Source: Candidatus Pelagibacter communis
Lineage (GTDB): Bacteria > Pseudomonadota > Alphaproteobacteria > Pelagibacterales > Pelagibacteraceae
NCBI RefSeq assembly: GCF_001180165.1
Contig: NZ_CVSQ01000051.1
Span: 1-64,000, forward strand
DNA: 64,000 bases
Direction: 5' to 3'
Shown piece after piece: positions 38,473-47,887 of the stretch; position 1 is the stretch's first letter; the number at the start of each line of letters is the position of its first letter. The position numbers and the translations under genes were made by a program. The notes beneath the pieces are model-generated. The model worked only from the letters and a program-made list of their open reading frames with translations, ran no database searches and was not told the DNA's origin.

Positions 38473-39616
38473 AATATTTTTAATTGTAATTTTTTTTAGT
38501 TTTTCATTAGTAAGTTTTTCAAAAGCTAATTTTGATGTAAAGGCAAGAACCGCAATATTACAAGATTATCATTCTGGAGAAATTCTCTATGAAAAAGAGC
38601 CAGATATTTCAATTTATCCAGCTTCTATGACAAAAATAATGACAGCAATTATTGCTTTTGATTTAATAAAATCAGGCGATCTTAATCTAGACGAAAAATT
38701 TATAATATCTGAGAGAGCTTGGAGATTATCTACATCTGGGTATTCATCAATGTTTATAATGGTAGGTGATCAGGTCTCTGTAGAAAATTTATTAAGAGGT
38801 ATTATTGTTGCTTCTGGTAATGACGCATGTATTGCATTAGCCGAAGGTATAGCAGGTACAGAAGAAGAATTTGCAATTTTAATGACTGCTAAAGCAAAAG
38901 AATTAGGTATGGATAATACAAATTTTTCTAATTCATCAGGAATAAATGACCCCGACAATTACTCAACTGTTAGAGATATTTTAAAAATGTCTAGATATTT
39001 AATTAAAGAACATCCTGAATTTTACAAAATGTTTGCTGAAAAAGAATTTACGTGGGATAGAACAGGGGGCGATCCAATAACACAAGGAAATAGAAATCCA
39101 TTGCTTTATAAAAATCTTGGAGCAGATGGAATAAAAACTGGTTATTTAGCAGTCGAAAAATATTCTTTAGCATCATCAATAGATAGAAATGGCAGAAGAT
39201 TGATTGCTGTAGGAAGCGGTTTTAATTCTAAAAATGCTAGATCTAAAGAGAGCACAAAATTACTTACATTTGGTTTAACTAACTATGATCTTGTAGAAAT
39301 AGCTAAAGCTAATAAACCATTACACAAAATTGATGTTTGGTTAGGAAAAGAGAATAGTGTGGAAGCATATACAAAGGAAGATATTTATAAAACAATCAAA
39401 AAAGCGAAAAAAAAACTTTTAAAAGTTGTTGTTAAGTATGAAGGACCAGTCGAAGCACCAATTGAAAAAGATCAAAAAATAGCCACTCTAAGAGTTGTTT
39501 ATGATCAAGAGCTCATTGGTGAGTATGATTTACTTTCATCGAAAGAAATTAAAAAAGTTAATTTTTTTACAAGATTAATAAAATCAATAAATTATTTAAT
39601 TTGGGGTGATGTCTAA
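38465..39616 (+). CDS. dacC: D-alanyl-D-alanine carboxypeptidase (PBP5/6 type)
   Basis: Trims pentapeptides in the periplasm. The 383 residues include a signal peptide, the serine motif SMTK (about 54-57), SGN (about 117-119) and KTG (about 224-226), and a C-terminal PBP5-type beta domain (about 275-365). A membrane-anchor-like end follows. It is the third gene of the cell-wall trio and overlaps tmk. Confidence 0.93.
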   Translation: MFRIFLIVIFFSFSLVSFSKANFDVKARTAILQDYHSGEILYEKEPDISIYPASMTKIMTAIIAFDLIKSGDLNLDEKFIISERAWRLSTSGYSSMFIMVGDQVSVENLLRGIIVASGNDACIALAEGIAGTEEEFAILMTAKAKELGMDNTNFSNSSGINDPDNYSTVRDILKMSRYLIKEHPEFYKMFAEKEFTWDRTGGDPITQGNRNPLLYKNLGADGIKTGYLAVEKYSLASSIDRNGRRLIAVGSGFNSKNARSKESTKLLTFGLTNYDLVEIAKANKPLHKIDVWLGKENSVEAYTKEDIYKTIKKAKKKLLKVVVKYEGPVEAPIEKDQKIATLRVVYDQELIGEYDLLSSKEIKKVNFFTRLIKSINYLIWGDV

Positions 39617-40223
39617 AAAACCCATCATTGTTTTTGAGGGTATAGAGGGTAGTGGCAAAAGTCATCATATAAATAAAGTATCTAAATATTTAGATAAAAA
39701 GAAAATTAACTATATAAAGATAAGAGAACCAGGCGGAAGTCTTAATTCTGAAAAAATAAGGAGATTAATTTTAAATAAAAAATCTAATTTTAACATATAT
39801 ACTGATTTACTTTTATATTTAGCAGCGCGTAGTGAAAATATAAATCTTATAAAAAAATCATACAAAAAAAAAATTATTTTGATTGATAGATTTATAGACT
39901 CAACTATAGCATATCAGCATTATGGCATGGGTGTTGATTTAAACATTATAAATATCATAAATAAATTTCTACTAAAAAACATTAAAGTTAATTTTACTTT
40001 TCTCAATGTTGTAAATAAAAAAAATCTATTTCAAAGATTAAAAAATAGAAAATCTCTCAATAGATATGATCAGTTTGATATGAATTTTTATAATAAAGTT
40101 CAAAAAGGTTTTTTGAAATTAGCTAAATCGAATAAAAAATCATACAAAATAATTGATTCTAATTTAGATATAAAAATAAATGAAGATTTAATAATAAATC
40201 AAATTAAAAAATTAATTAAATGA
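39609..40223 (+). CDS. tmk: Thymidylate kinase
   Basis: Phosphorylates dTMP to dTDP. The 204 residues have the P-loop GIEGSGKSHH (about 9-18), the REPGGS motif and IDRFIDSTIAYQHYG. The ATG at 39609 is chosen over an overlapping GTG one codon earlier. It overlaps dacC by eight bases and holB by four (ATGA). Confidence 0.94.
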   Translation: MSKKPIIVFEGIEGSGKSHHINKVSKYLDKKKINYIKIREPGGSLNSEKIRRLILNKKSNFNIYTDLLLYLAARSENINLIKKSYKKKIILIDRFIDSTIAYQHYGMGVDLNIINIINKFLLKNIKVNFTFLNVVNKKNLFQRLKNRKSLNRYDQFDMNFYNKVQKGFLKLAKSNKKSYKIIDSNLDIKINEDLIINQIKKLIK

Positions 40224-41149
40224 ATTTAAATCCCCTAACTCAAATAAATTTATTTGAGCACAAAGAAGTTTTTAATCAATTATATAAATTATCTAAAAAC
40301 GATACTTTGCCTAATAAAATTCTTTTATCTGGTGAAAAAGGTATTGGAAAATCAACATTAGCATATCATTTAATTAATCTTGTATTATCGGAAAATGAAG
40401 AACATCCATATGACTTTGAAAATAATAAAATTAATCCAGATAATAAATCGTACAAACTTATAGTAAATAAATCTAATCCAAATTTTTATTTAATTGATGT
40501 CTTAGAAGAAAAAAAAAATATTGATATAAATCAAATTAGGGAATTGATAATAGATTTAAATAAATCGTCATTTAATAATAAAAAGAGATTTGTTTTAATT
40601 GATAATATTGAATTATTAAACCTAAATTCTATTAATGCTTTATTAAAAATTTTAGAGGAACCTAATGAAAATATAAATTTTATTTTAATAAATAATAATA
40701 AAAGAGTGCTACCAACTCTTAAATCTAGATGTTTAAATTTCAAAGTTTTTTTAACAAAAGATCAGTCTATTAGAATTGTTAATCAATTATTAAACGATGA
40801 CGTAAATCTTATTATCAGTAATGAGTTATTTGATTATTATGCTACTCCTGGAAAATTATTAAAATTAATTAGGTTTTCTAAAGAATATAATTTAGACTTT
40901 GTTAATTTTAATTTAAATACAACTCTAATAACCATAATTAAAGATAAAATTTATAAAAAAGATAAATCAATTATTGAAATCATTTATTCTTTTATTGAAC
41001 TTTATTTTAGAAAGAATATATCTAGTGAAAATATTAGTTTACTAAAGTCATACCATTATTTTTTAGAAAAAATTAATAATACTAAAATTTATAATTTAGA
41101 TGAAGAAGCATTATTTATTGAATTTGAGGATAAAATACTAAATGGATAA
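40220..41149 (+). CDS. holB: DNA polymerase III delta' subunit
   Basis: Clamp-loader AAA+ subunit, 309 residues. It has an intact P-loop (GEKGIGKST, about 34-42) and the NALLKILEEPNENINFILI sensor region (about 134-152). The zinc cysteines of gammaproteobacterial clamp loaders are absent. It follows tmk as in most bacteria and overlaps metG by eight bases. Confidence 0.9.
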   Translation: MNLNPLTQINLFEHKEVFNQLYKLSKNDTLPNKILLSGEKGIGKSTLAYHLINLVLSENEEHPYDFENNKINPDNKSYKLIVNKSNPNFYLIDVLEEKKNIDINQIRELIIDLNKSSFNNKKRFVLIDNIELLNLNSINALLKILEEPNENINFILINNNKRVLPTLKSRCLNFKVFLTKDQSIRIVNQLLNDDVNLIISNELFDYYATPGKLLKLIRFSKEYNLDFVNFNLNTTLITIIKDKIYKKDKSIIEIIYSFIELYFRKNISSENISLLKSYHYFLEKINNTKIYNLDEEALFIEFEDKILNG

Positions 41150-42683
41150 AACTTTTTATATTACTACACCCATATATTACCCCTCAGCTAAACCTCATAT
41201 GGGTCATGCATATTCTAGTATTATCGCTGATTTTTTTGCAAGATTTAAAATAATTGATGATTATCAAGTTCATTTTCTTACAGGTACAGATGAACATGGT
41301 TTAAAAATTCAAAGATCAGCAGAAAAAGCAGGGAAGGAGCCTCAAATATTTTGTGATCAAATTAGCCAAACTTTCAGAGACCTTTCAGATACTTTAAATT
41401 TATCAAATACTGATTTCATAAGAACTACAGAAGCTAGACATAAAAAAACAGTTCAACATCTTTGGAATGAACTTGAGAAAAATGATGATATATACTTATC
41501 AAACTATTCTGGATGGTATTCAGTATCTGATGAAGCCTTTTATAACGAAGAGGAAATTGAGGAATTAGACGGAAAAAAAATTGCTACATCATCAAAATCT
41601 CCTGTTGAATGGATTGAAGAAGAGTCTTATTTTTTTAGACTTTCAAAATGGGAAAAACCTTTATTAGAATATTATGAAGCTAATCCAGATTTCATTTCTC
41701 CTCAATCTAGAAAAAATGAAGTTATTAGCTTTGTAAAAAGTGGTCTTAAAGATCTTTCTGTAAGTAGAAAAAGTTTTTCATGGGGTATACCTGTTCCAAA
41801 TAATGAAAACCATGTAATTTATGTTTGGCTAGATGCTTTAACGAATTATTTAAGTGCATTAAATTATCCTAATACAGATGATGATTTGTTTAAAAAATTT
41901 TGGCCAGCTTCAATACATTTAATTGGAAAAGATATACTTAGATTTCATGCTGTTTATTGGCCTGCTTTTTTATTAGCAGCAAAAATTGATTTACCAAAGA
42001 GAGTTTACGGCCATGGATGGATATTATCAGGGGAAGAAAAAATGTCTAAATCTAAAGGAAATATTCTTGATCCACTTGAAATAATTAAAGAGTATGGTCT
42101 AGATCCTTTAAGATACTACTTAATTAAAGAAGTTTCTTTTGGGAATGATGGAAATATATCTCAAGAAAGACTAGAAGATTGTATCAATAGTGATTTAGCT
42201 AATAATTATGGAAATTTATGTCAGCGTGTAACCGCTTTTGCAATAAAAAATTGTAATGGAAAGATTCCATTAGAAGTTAAATTTCATGATGAGGATTTAT
42301 TAATACTAAATAAGTATAAAGATAATTTAGATAATATTAGATCACAAATTGACAATCAAAATATTAATTTTTACATTGATTATATTGTAAATTCACTTTT
42401 TGAAGCTAACAAATATTTTAATGATCAAGAACCATGGAAAAAAAAAGACGATATAATTAGACTAAATACTATTGTTTACACTACTTTAGAAATTGTAAGA
42501 AAAATAAGTTTTTTATTGTATCCAATTATTCCCGAATCTTCTTTAAAGGCATTAAAGATTTTTGACATTGAAGAAAATAATATAAAATTAAATTCAGTTT
42601 CTAATAATGAGTATTTAACAAAAGGTAATAATATAAATAAAATAGATATACTTTTTAAAAAAATAGAGAAAAACAATGATTGA
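41142..42683 (+). CDS. metG: Methionyl-tRNA synthetase
   Basis: Class I synthetase of 513 residues. The HIGH motif is HMGH (about 20-23) and KMSKS is intact (EKMSKSKGN, about 300). The connective peptide lacks the cysteine knuckles of the zinc-type enzymes, and there is no C-terminal tRNA-binding dimer domain. It overlaps tatD by eight bases. Confidence 0.97.
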   Translation: MDKTFYITTPIYYPSAKPHMGHAYSSIIADFFARFKIIDDYQVHFLTGTDEHGLKIQRSAEKAGKEPQIFCDQISQTFRDLSDTLNLSNTDFIRTTEARHKKTVQHLWNELEKNDDIYLSNYSGWYSVSDEAFYNEEEIEELDGKKIATSSKSPVEWIEEESYFFRLSKWEKPLLEYYEANPDFISPQSRKNEVISFVKSGLKDLSVSRKSFSWGIPVPNNENHVIYVWLDALTNYLSALNYPNTDDDLFKKFWPASIHLIGKDILRFHAVYWPAFLLAAKIDLPKRVYGHGWILSGEEKMSKSKGNILDPLEIIKEYGLDPLRYYLIKEVSFGNDGNISQERLEDCINSDLANNYGNLCQRVTAFAIKNCNGKIPLEVKFHDEDLLILNKYKDNLDNIRSQIDNQNINFYIDYIVNSLFEANKYFNDQEPWKKKDDIIRLNTIVYTTLEIVRKISFLLYPIIPESSLKALKIFDIEENNIKLNSVSNNEYLTKGNNINKIDILFKKIEKNND

Positions 42684-43437
42684 TTCACACTGTCATCTAG
42701 ATCATGAACCATTATTAAGTGATTTAGCTAATGTAATACAAAGATCAAAAGAAGTGGGTATAGAAAAATTACTTACCATCTCAACTTCGTTTGAAAGTTT
42801 TTCTAGAGTAAAAGATTTAATTAATAAAGATGAGATGATCTATGGCACTATTGGCATTCATCCTCATGAAAGCTCGACAGATATTATCACTTCAAAGCAG
42901 ATCATTGAAAGTCTCAATGAAAATTCAAAAATTATTGGAATTGGAGAAACTGGTTTAGATTTTTATTATAATAATAGTGAAAAAGACAAGCAGATAGCAA
43001 GTTTTATAGAACATATAGATGCATCCATAAAAACTAATATTCCATTAATTGTTCATTCAAGAGATGCAGAAAAAGAAACTTTTGAGATTTTAAATGAATA
43101 TAAAAATGAAAACCTTAAAATTTTGATGCATTGTTTTACTGGGTCTAAAGAATTCTCAGAAAAACTAATGACTTTAAATTCGTTCTTTTCAGCAAGCGGT
43201 ATCATTACTTTTAAAAACTCATTGGATTTACAAGATACGTTCAAATCTATTCCAATGGATAATATCTTAATTGAGACTGATAGTCCTTTTTTAGCTCCCG
43301 TTCCTAAAAGAGGAAAAAAAAATGAACCATCATTTATTGATTTTACTGCTGCAAAATTAGCTGAAATTAAAAGTTTATCCAAAGAAGATCTTATTAAAAA
43401 AACTACGGATAATTTTAATAAACTTTTTTTTAATTGA
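42676..43437 (+). CDS. TatD-family metal-dependent hydrolase
   Basis: A 253-residue TIM-barrel nuclease family member (YcfH/TatD). Metal ligands are visible in DSHCHLD (3-9), GIGETGLDF (about 90-98), PLIVHSRDAE, HCFTG and ETDSPFLAP. The metG-tatD-MBL order is common in alphaproteobacteria, often after holB. Confidence 0.94.
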   Translation: MIDSHCHLDHEPLLSDLANVIQRSKEVGIEKLLTISTSFESFSRVKDLINKDEMIYGTIGIHPHESSTDIITSKQIIESLNENSKIIGIGETGLDFYYNNSEKDKQIASFIEHIDASIKTNIPLIVHSRDAEKETFEILNEYKNENLKILMHCFTGSKEFSEKLMTLNSFFSASGIITFKNSLDLQDTFKSIPMDNILIETDSPFLAPVPKRGKKNEPSFIDFTAAKLAEIKSLSKEDLIKKTTDNFNKLFFN

Positions 43438-43442
43438 AATTA

Positions 43443-44213
43443 ATGAAATTTATTATTTTAGGATGTGGTAGTTCAATGGGTGTTCCCAGACCTGATGGCT
43501 TCTTTGGAAATTGTGATCCTAATAATAAAAAAAATTATAGGACAAGATGTTCTGCCTTAATAAAAACCAAGGATGAAAATATTCTTATAGATACATCTCC
43601 TGACCTACGACAGCAACTTTTAAGACATAAAATAAAAAAAATTAATAAAGTATTATATTCTCATATGCATGGTGATCAAACTCATGGGATAAATGATTTG
43701 AGATCTTTTTATATAAACAGCAGAAAACAGCTTGATGTTTACGCTGATAAATATACCTCGCAGTATCTCAACTCTACATTTTCATACATTTTTAAAAGTT
43801 ATTCAAAAGAATATCCTGCAACTCTTCAACTTAATAAGTTACCAAAAAAAATATTTATAAAAAATAATAATAAAAAAATTAGTATTCAATCAATTATGGT
43901 AGAACATGGTAAAGTAAAATCTAATTGCTTTATTATTAATAAAAAATTAGCATATATAAGTGATGTAAGTAAAATTTATAACAAAGATCATAAATATTTT
44001 AAAAATCTTCAATATTTAATCGTCGATTGTTTGTGGTACAACTTTCATCCATCACACTTTAATTTAGAGACTTCACTTGCTGTAATTAAAAAATTCAAAC
44101 CTAAAAAAGCTATTCTTACAAACTTATCACCAGTACTTGATTATAAAGTGCTAAAAAAAATAATACCAAAAAATGTTATTCCAGCACATGATGGATTAAC
44201 AATAAACTTATAA
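43443..44213 (+). CDS. MBL-fold metallo-hydrolase (PhnP-like)
   Basis: A metallo-beta-lactamase-fold hydrolase of about 256 residues, resembling cyclic phosphodiesterases such as PhnP. The start region LGCGSSMGVPRPDG and the motif SHMHGDQTHGINDLR are present; Gln replaces the usual His after the metal-binding Asp, as I would expect in this alphaproteobacterial subgroup. The final histidine is in PAHDGL. An in-frame TTG at 43434 overlaps the tatD stop and is an alternative start. The 3' end overlaps gpx by six bases. Confidence 0.85.
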   Translation: MKFIILGCGSSMGVPRPDGFFGNCDPNNKKNYRTRCSALIKTKDENILIDTSPDLRQQLLRHKIKKINKVLYSHMHGDQTHGINDLRSFYINSRKQLDVYADKYTSQYLNSTFSYIFKSYSKEYPATLQLNKLPKKIFIKNNNKKISIQSIMVEHGKVKSNCFIINKKLAYISDVSKIYNKDHKYFKNLQYLIVDCLWYNFHPSHFNLETSLAVIKKFKPKKAILTNLSPVLDYKVLKKIIPKNVIPAHDGLTINL

Positions 44214-44750
44214 AATATTTTCTATAGCTTTAATTATTTTTTTTGAAGTTGGTTTTGTAAATGATGCGAATGTATCTTGAACTTTACCTTCTTTATTAAT
44301 CAAGATTTTATGAAAATTCCACTTTGGTTCCGCTGATTTACCATGATTCTCTTTTGCCCATTTAAAAAGTTCATGAGCATTTTTTCCTTTAACATCAGTT
44401 AATGTTGTCAATGGGAAGTTAATATTAAAATTTACTTCACAAAATTCTTTAATATCTGCATTGTTATTTTTTTCTTGATTAAAAGAATTAGATGGAACAC
44501 CAAGAACAATCAAACCTTTTTCTTTATATAAGTCCCACAATTCTTGTAATTCGTCATATTGTTTTGTAAATCCACAATAACTTGCTGTATTTACAATTAA
44601 AATAACTTTGTTTTTGTAATTTTCTAAATTAATTGTCTCACCAGTTATACTCTCGATACTTAAATCATAGATTTTTTTTTCGTAGTTCGCTGTTGCTGAC
44701 GTTTTAAAAAAAAACATAATTATAGAAAATAGAAATATTATTTTTCTCAT
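44208..44750 (-). CDS. Glutathione peroxidase family protein, exported
   Basis: A thiol peroxidase of 180 residues with an N-terminal signal segment (to about residue 21). The peroxidatic cysteine is in NTASYCGFTKQY (about 57-62), with LGVPSNSF and the WNFHKI motif supplying Gln-/Trp-type active-site residues. Selenocysteine is replaced by Cys as in most bacteria. It starts on the nhaA stop (ATGA) and so is co-transcribed with it. Confidence 0.92.
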   Translation of the reverse strand: MRKIIFLFSIIMFFFKTSATANYEKKIYDLSIESITGETINLENYKNKVILIVNTASYCGFTKQYDELQELWDLYKEKGLIVLGVPSNSFNQEKNNNADIKEFCEVNFNINFPLTTLTDVKGKNAHELFKWAKENHGKSAEPKWNFHKILINKEGKVQDTFASFTKPTSKKIIKAIENIL

Positions 44751-45928
44751 TTATTAGGTTTATTTGGTGTAAGTAATATTAAAAAATAACCAAATAAAGT
44801 TGATAACAAGGATCCAGTTAATACCCCGATTTTTACACCATCCATATATTGCATGTTTTCAACAAAAGCTAAATTTCCAACAAATAAACTCATTGTGAAA
44901 CCAATTCCAGTAAGAACTCCTACACCATAAAAATTGTACCAACTTGTATCGTTTGGCATTTGAGCTACTTTCAATTTTATAGATACATATGAGAACACAA
45001 AAACACCAAATTGTTTACCAAGGAATAGTCCTAGTACTATACCAAGGGGAACTTTATCAAGTAACGAAGCAAAAGATAAACCTTCTAAAGATACACCGGC
45101 ATTTGCGAATGCAAATAAAGGCATTATTCCGAATGCAACATACGGACTAATTGCATGTTCAATTTTTATTAATAACGAAAAATCTTTTTCTTTTTTTCTG
45201 TGAGGAATTGTCATAGCCAACAAGACACCAGCAATAGTAGCGTGTATTCCTGAGTTATGCGTAAAATCCCAAAGGAATAGTCCTACAACCAAATAAGGTA
45301 GAAATTTTTTAATGTTAAATTTGTTAATTAATAACAAAACAATAAAAGCTAATAACATTAAAGTTAAATACTTAATGCTCAGATCTCCAGAGTAGAATAG
45401 GGCGATGATTACTATTGCTCCTAAATCGTCAATTATAGCTAACGCTGTTAAAAATACTTTTAATGATAAAGGAACTCTCTTACCCAACAAAGATAAAACT
45501 CCTAAAGAAAAAGCAATATCAGTCGCAGATGGAATTGCCCATCCATTTAAAGTTTCGCTATCACCTAAATTAATAAAAACATAAAACAATGCAGGTACCA
45601 ACATTCCTCCCACGGCAGCAATTATAGGTAATAAAGCTTGTTTAATATTTGAAAGCTCACCTTGTAAAAATTCTCTTTTAATTTCTAAAGTGACAAAGAA
45701 AAAGAAAATTGCCATCAAAGCATCATTGATCCAATGCAATACTGATAGTTTTAACCCAAAATTATTAATTCCTATGAATAAATATTTATTTAGAGTAGCA
45801 AAATATAAATCTGCTAGACCAGAATTACTTATAAATAATGCAATTACTGCAGCAAACAACAATACAAGCCCACTTGCTGCTTCTAATTTAAAAAACCATC
45901 TAAAAGGCTTAGATATGTAATTAATCAT
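44747..45928 (-). CDS. nhaA: Na+/H+ antiporter NhaA
   Basis: Exchanges internal sodium for external protons. The 393-residue protein has about twelve helices, with the paired aspartates in AIIDDLGAIVIIALFYS, the essential ion-binding site. PSATDIAFSLGVL and GIGFTMSLFVG are also conserved. It overlaps gpx, and a zinc-ribbon gene lies six bases upstream on the same strand. Confidence 0.95.
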   Translation of the reverse strand: MINYISKPFRWFFKLEAASGLVLLFAAVIALFISNSGLADLYFATLNKYLFIGINNFGLKLSVLHWINDALMAIFFFFVTLEIKREFLQGELSNIKQALLPIIAAVGGMLVPALFYVFINLGDSETLNGWAIPSATDIAFSLGVLSLLGKRVPLSLKVFLTALAIIDDLGAIVIIALFYSGDLSIKYLTLMLLAFIVLLLINKFNIKKFLPYLVVGLFLWDFTHNSGIHATIAGVLLAMTIPHRKKEKDFSLLIKIEHAISPYVAFGIMPLFAFANAGVSLEGLSFASLLDKVPLGIVLGLFLGKQFGVFVFSYVSIKLKVAQMPNDTSWYNFYGVGVLTGIGFTMSLFVGNLAFVENMQYMDGVKIGVLTGSLLSTLFGYFLILLTPNKPNK

Positions 45929-45934
45929 AAAAAA

Positions 45935-46432
45935 TTAAGTTAGGTCTATAATAAATAGTTTTATATCTTGCAATGTTTCAAAAAGGTTAAATAGTATGAT
46001 TTCCAATCTTGGAAAAACATTAATTAGTGGAGTTTTTAAAGTATCGAGCAAGATAATTAATGCTACAAAAGATATAATAAAAACAATTAAATAAGAAAAA
46101 AACTTACTTCCCTTATTTTCTGTTTTTTTAAGTATAGTTGTATTTTTTTGTTTTTCTGAATTTATTTCTTTTTTTTTATTATTTATTTCAGTTTTAATTA
46201 TTTCTTCAGCTCGTTGTTTCTCTTCTATTTTATCCTCTTTATTTTCAGCTTTTATTTCTATGTCTTCACTGATAATTTCCTGTTTTAACTCTAGTACTTC
46301 ATTATTTTTTTCTTGGATATTATAAAACCAAATATGATTACATGATCCACATTGCACATCTCTACCTTCATCTGGTATTAAAGAATTATCAATTTTGAAT
46401 TGCTTGTTACAATTTGGACAAGTAATTATCAT
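45935..46432 (-). CDS. Zinc-ribbon (MJ0042-type) single-pass membrane protein
   Basis: A 165-residue protein with an N-terminal zinc ribbon (CPNCNKQF at 4-11 and CGSCNHIW at about 28-35), a Glu/Lys-rich middle and one transmembrane helix near residues 110-130. This is the layout of alphaproteobacterial MJ0042/DUF3426 proteins, of unknown function. It is the first gene of the nhaA-gpx unit and divergent from tRNA-Pro. Confidence 0.82.
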   Translation of the reverse strand: MIITCPNCNKQFKIDNSLIPDEGRDVQCGSCNHIWFYNIQEKNNEVLELKQEIISEDIEIKAENKEDKIEEKQRAEEIIKTEINNKKKEINSEKQKNTTILKKTENKGSKFFSYLIVFIISFVALIILLDTLKTPLINVFPRLEIILFNLFETLQDIKLFIIDLT

Positions 46433-46526
46433 GCCTCGTTATATACCAGATTTTATTCAAATTTCTTTTAATTTTGGTATCTTTATACATTGAAATTATC
46501 AATAACTGCTGTATTAGTACTCGGAT

Positions 46527-46603
<77 letters not shown>

Positions 46604-46609
46604 TCATTT

Positions 46610-46891
46610 ATGAGAAAAGCTATTATTTACATTCCAAATAAAAATCCTATGCAATCAGGATTAGCAAAAAGTGATAAATGGATTTTAGAATTTAAAACAA
46701 AAGATCCAACAAAAAACCCTTTGATGGGTTGGGAAAGTTCATCTGACACTTATACAGAACTTAAATTAGAATTTACATCAAAGGAGCTAGCAATCAATTA
46801 CGCAAAAAAGAAAAAAATTGATTTTGAATTAATTGAACCAAGAAAAAGAAAAACTGTGAAGAAATCATACGCGGATAATTTTTTAAAATAA
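46610..46891 (+). CDS. NDUFS4-like complex I accessory subunit (ETC_C1 family)
   Basis: A 93-residue protein matching the NDUFS4/18-kDa subunit family of alphaproteobacterial and mitochondrial NADH dehydrogenase: IYIPNKNPMQSGLAKSDKWILEF (about 6-28, shown as family pattern) and PLMGWESSSDTY (about 38-49). It starts six bases after tRNA-Pro, so it may be processed from the same transcript. Sits far from any nuo operon in this window. Confidence 0.85.
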   Translation: MRKAIIYIPNKNPMQSGLAKSDKWILEFKTKDPTKNPLMGWESSSDTYTELKLEFTSKELAINYAKKKKIDFELIEPRKRKTVKKSYADNFLK

Positions 46892-46894
46892 TTA

Positions 46895-47887
46895 ATGTTT
46901 AGATTTTTCACTCAAAGAAGTTGGTTTCTGTGGTCATGGATTGGTTCAGCTATTATTTTATCCTCACTTTGGGTTCAAGTAAAACTGGATGTAAAAATTA
47001 ATGAGTGGTTTGGTGAATTCTACGATATGATTCAAAAGGCTTTAGCCGCTCCAAATTCAATCACAATGAGTGAATATTGGATGAGTTTATTATCTTTTAC
47101 AAAATTAGCAGCTATGGCAGTATCTCTTGGTGTAATTATAAGTTTCTTTACAGCTCATTATTTATTTAGATGGAGAACTGCAATGGTAGAATGGTACCAT
47201 AGTGTATATGAAAAAGCTCGACTAATAGAAGGTGCATCCCAACGTGTACAAGAGGACACTATAAAGTTCACCAGAATAATGGAAACTCTAGGAACAAGTC
47301 TTATTGAGGCAATTATGGTATTGGTTCAATTTACACCAATATTATTTGGATTAAGTGTGGGTATACCAATTTTCTTTTTTGGTGATTGGGATTATGGGTT
47401 AATAGTTGGTGCTTTAATTTGGTCAGTTGGAGGAACAATTTTTTTAATTTTACTTGGTTTAATTTTAAGATTAGTTGGAGTTGAATACGATCTCCAAAAA
47501 AAAGAAGCGGCTTATAGAAAAATACTTGTAATTGCAGAAGACGATGGAACTGTAAGACCAAAAACTATTGAAGAATTATTTGATGGTGTAAGAAGTATTC
47601 ATTTTTTAAGTTATATTAGATATTTGTATTTTAACATTGGAAGAATAGCTTATTTACAGGCTAACGTTTTGTCTGCTTACGTTTTCTTAGCTCCTGCTAT
47701 AGTAGCTGGTGCGGTAACTCTTGGGGTAATGCAACAAATAATAAGAGCATTTGGTAGAGTAGAAGGGTCAATGCAATACATATTGAAAGCTTGGCCAACA
47801 ATTATAGAACTTGCAAGTGTATATAAACGTTTAAGAGAATTCGAGTCCAAAATAAATCAAGAAGATTTAATTGATGAAAAAGCTTAA
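46895..47887 (+). CDS. SbmA/BacA-like peptide transporter family protein, short N-terminus
   Basis: A polytopic protein of 330 residues related to SbmA/BacA, inner-membrane carriers of proline-rich peptides and other molecules. Diagnostic segments are FYDMIQKALA (about 42-51), HYLFRWRTAM, EGASQRVQEDT, YGLIVGALIWS, EYDLQKKEAAYRK and YKRLREFE near the end. It lacks about 75 N-terminal residues found in E. coli SbmA, including the first helix or two. It is followed by glpX with a one-base overlap. Confidence 0.87.
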   Translation: MFRFFTQRSWFLWSWIGSAIILSSLWVQVKLDVKINEWFGEFYDMIQKALAAPNSITMSEYWMSLLSFTKLAAMAVSLGVIISFFTAHYLFRWRTAMVEWYHSVYEKARLIEGASQRVQEDTIKFTRIMETLGTSLIEAIMVLVQFTPILFGLSVGIPIFFFGDWDYGLIVGALIWSVGGTIFLILLGLILRLVGVEYDLQKKEAAYRKILVIAEDDGTVRPKTIEELFDGVRSIHFLSYIRYLYFNIGRIAYLQANVLSAYVFLAPAIVAGAVTLGVMQQIIRAFGRVEGSMQYILKAWPTIIELASVYKRLREFESKINQEDLIDEKA

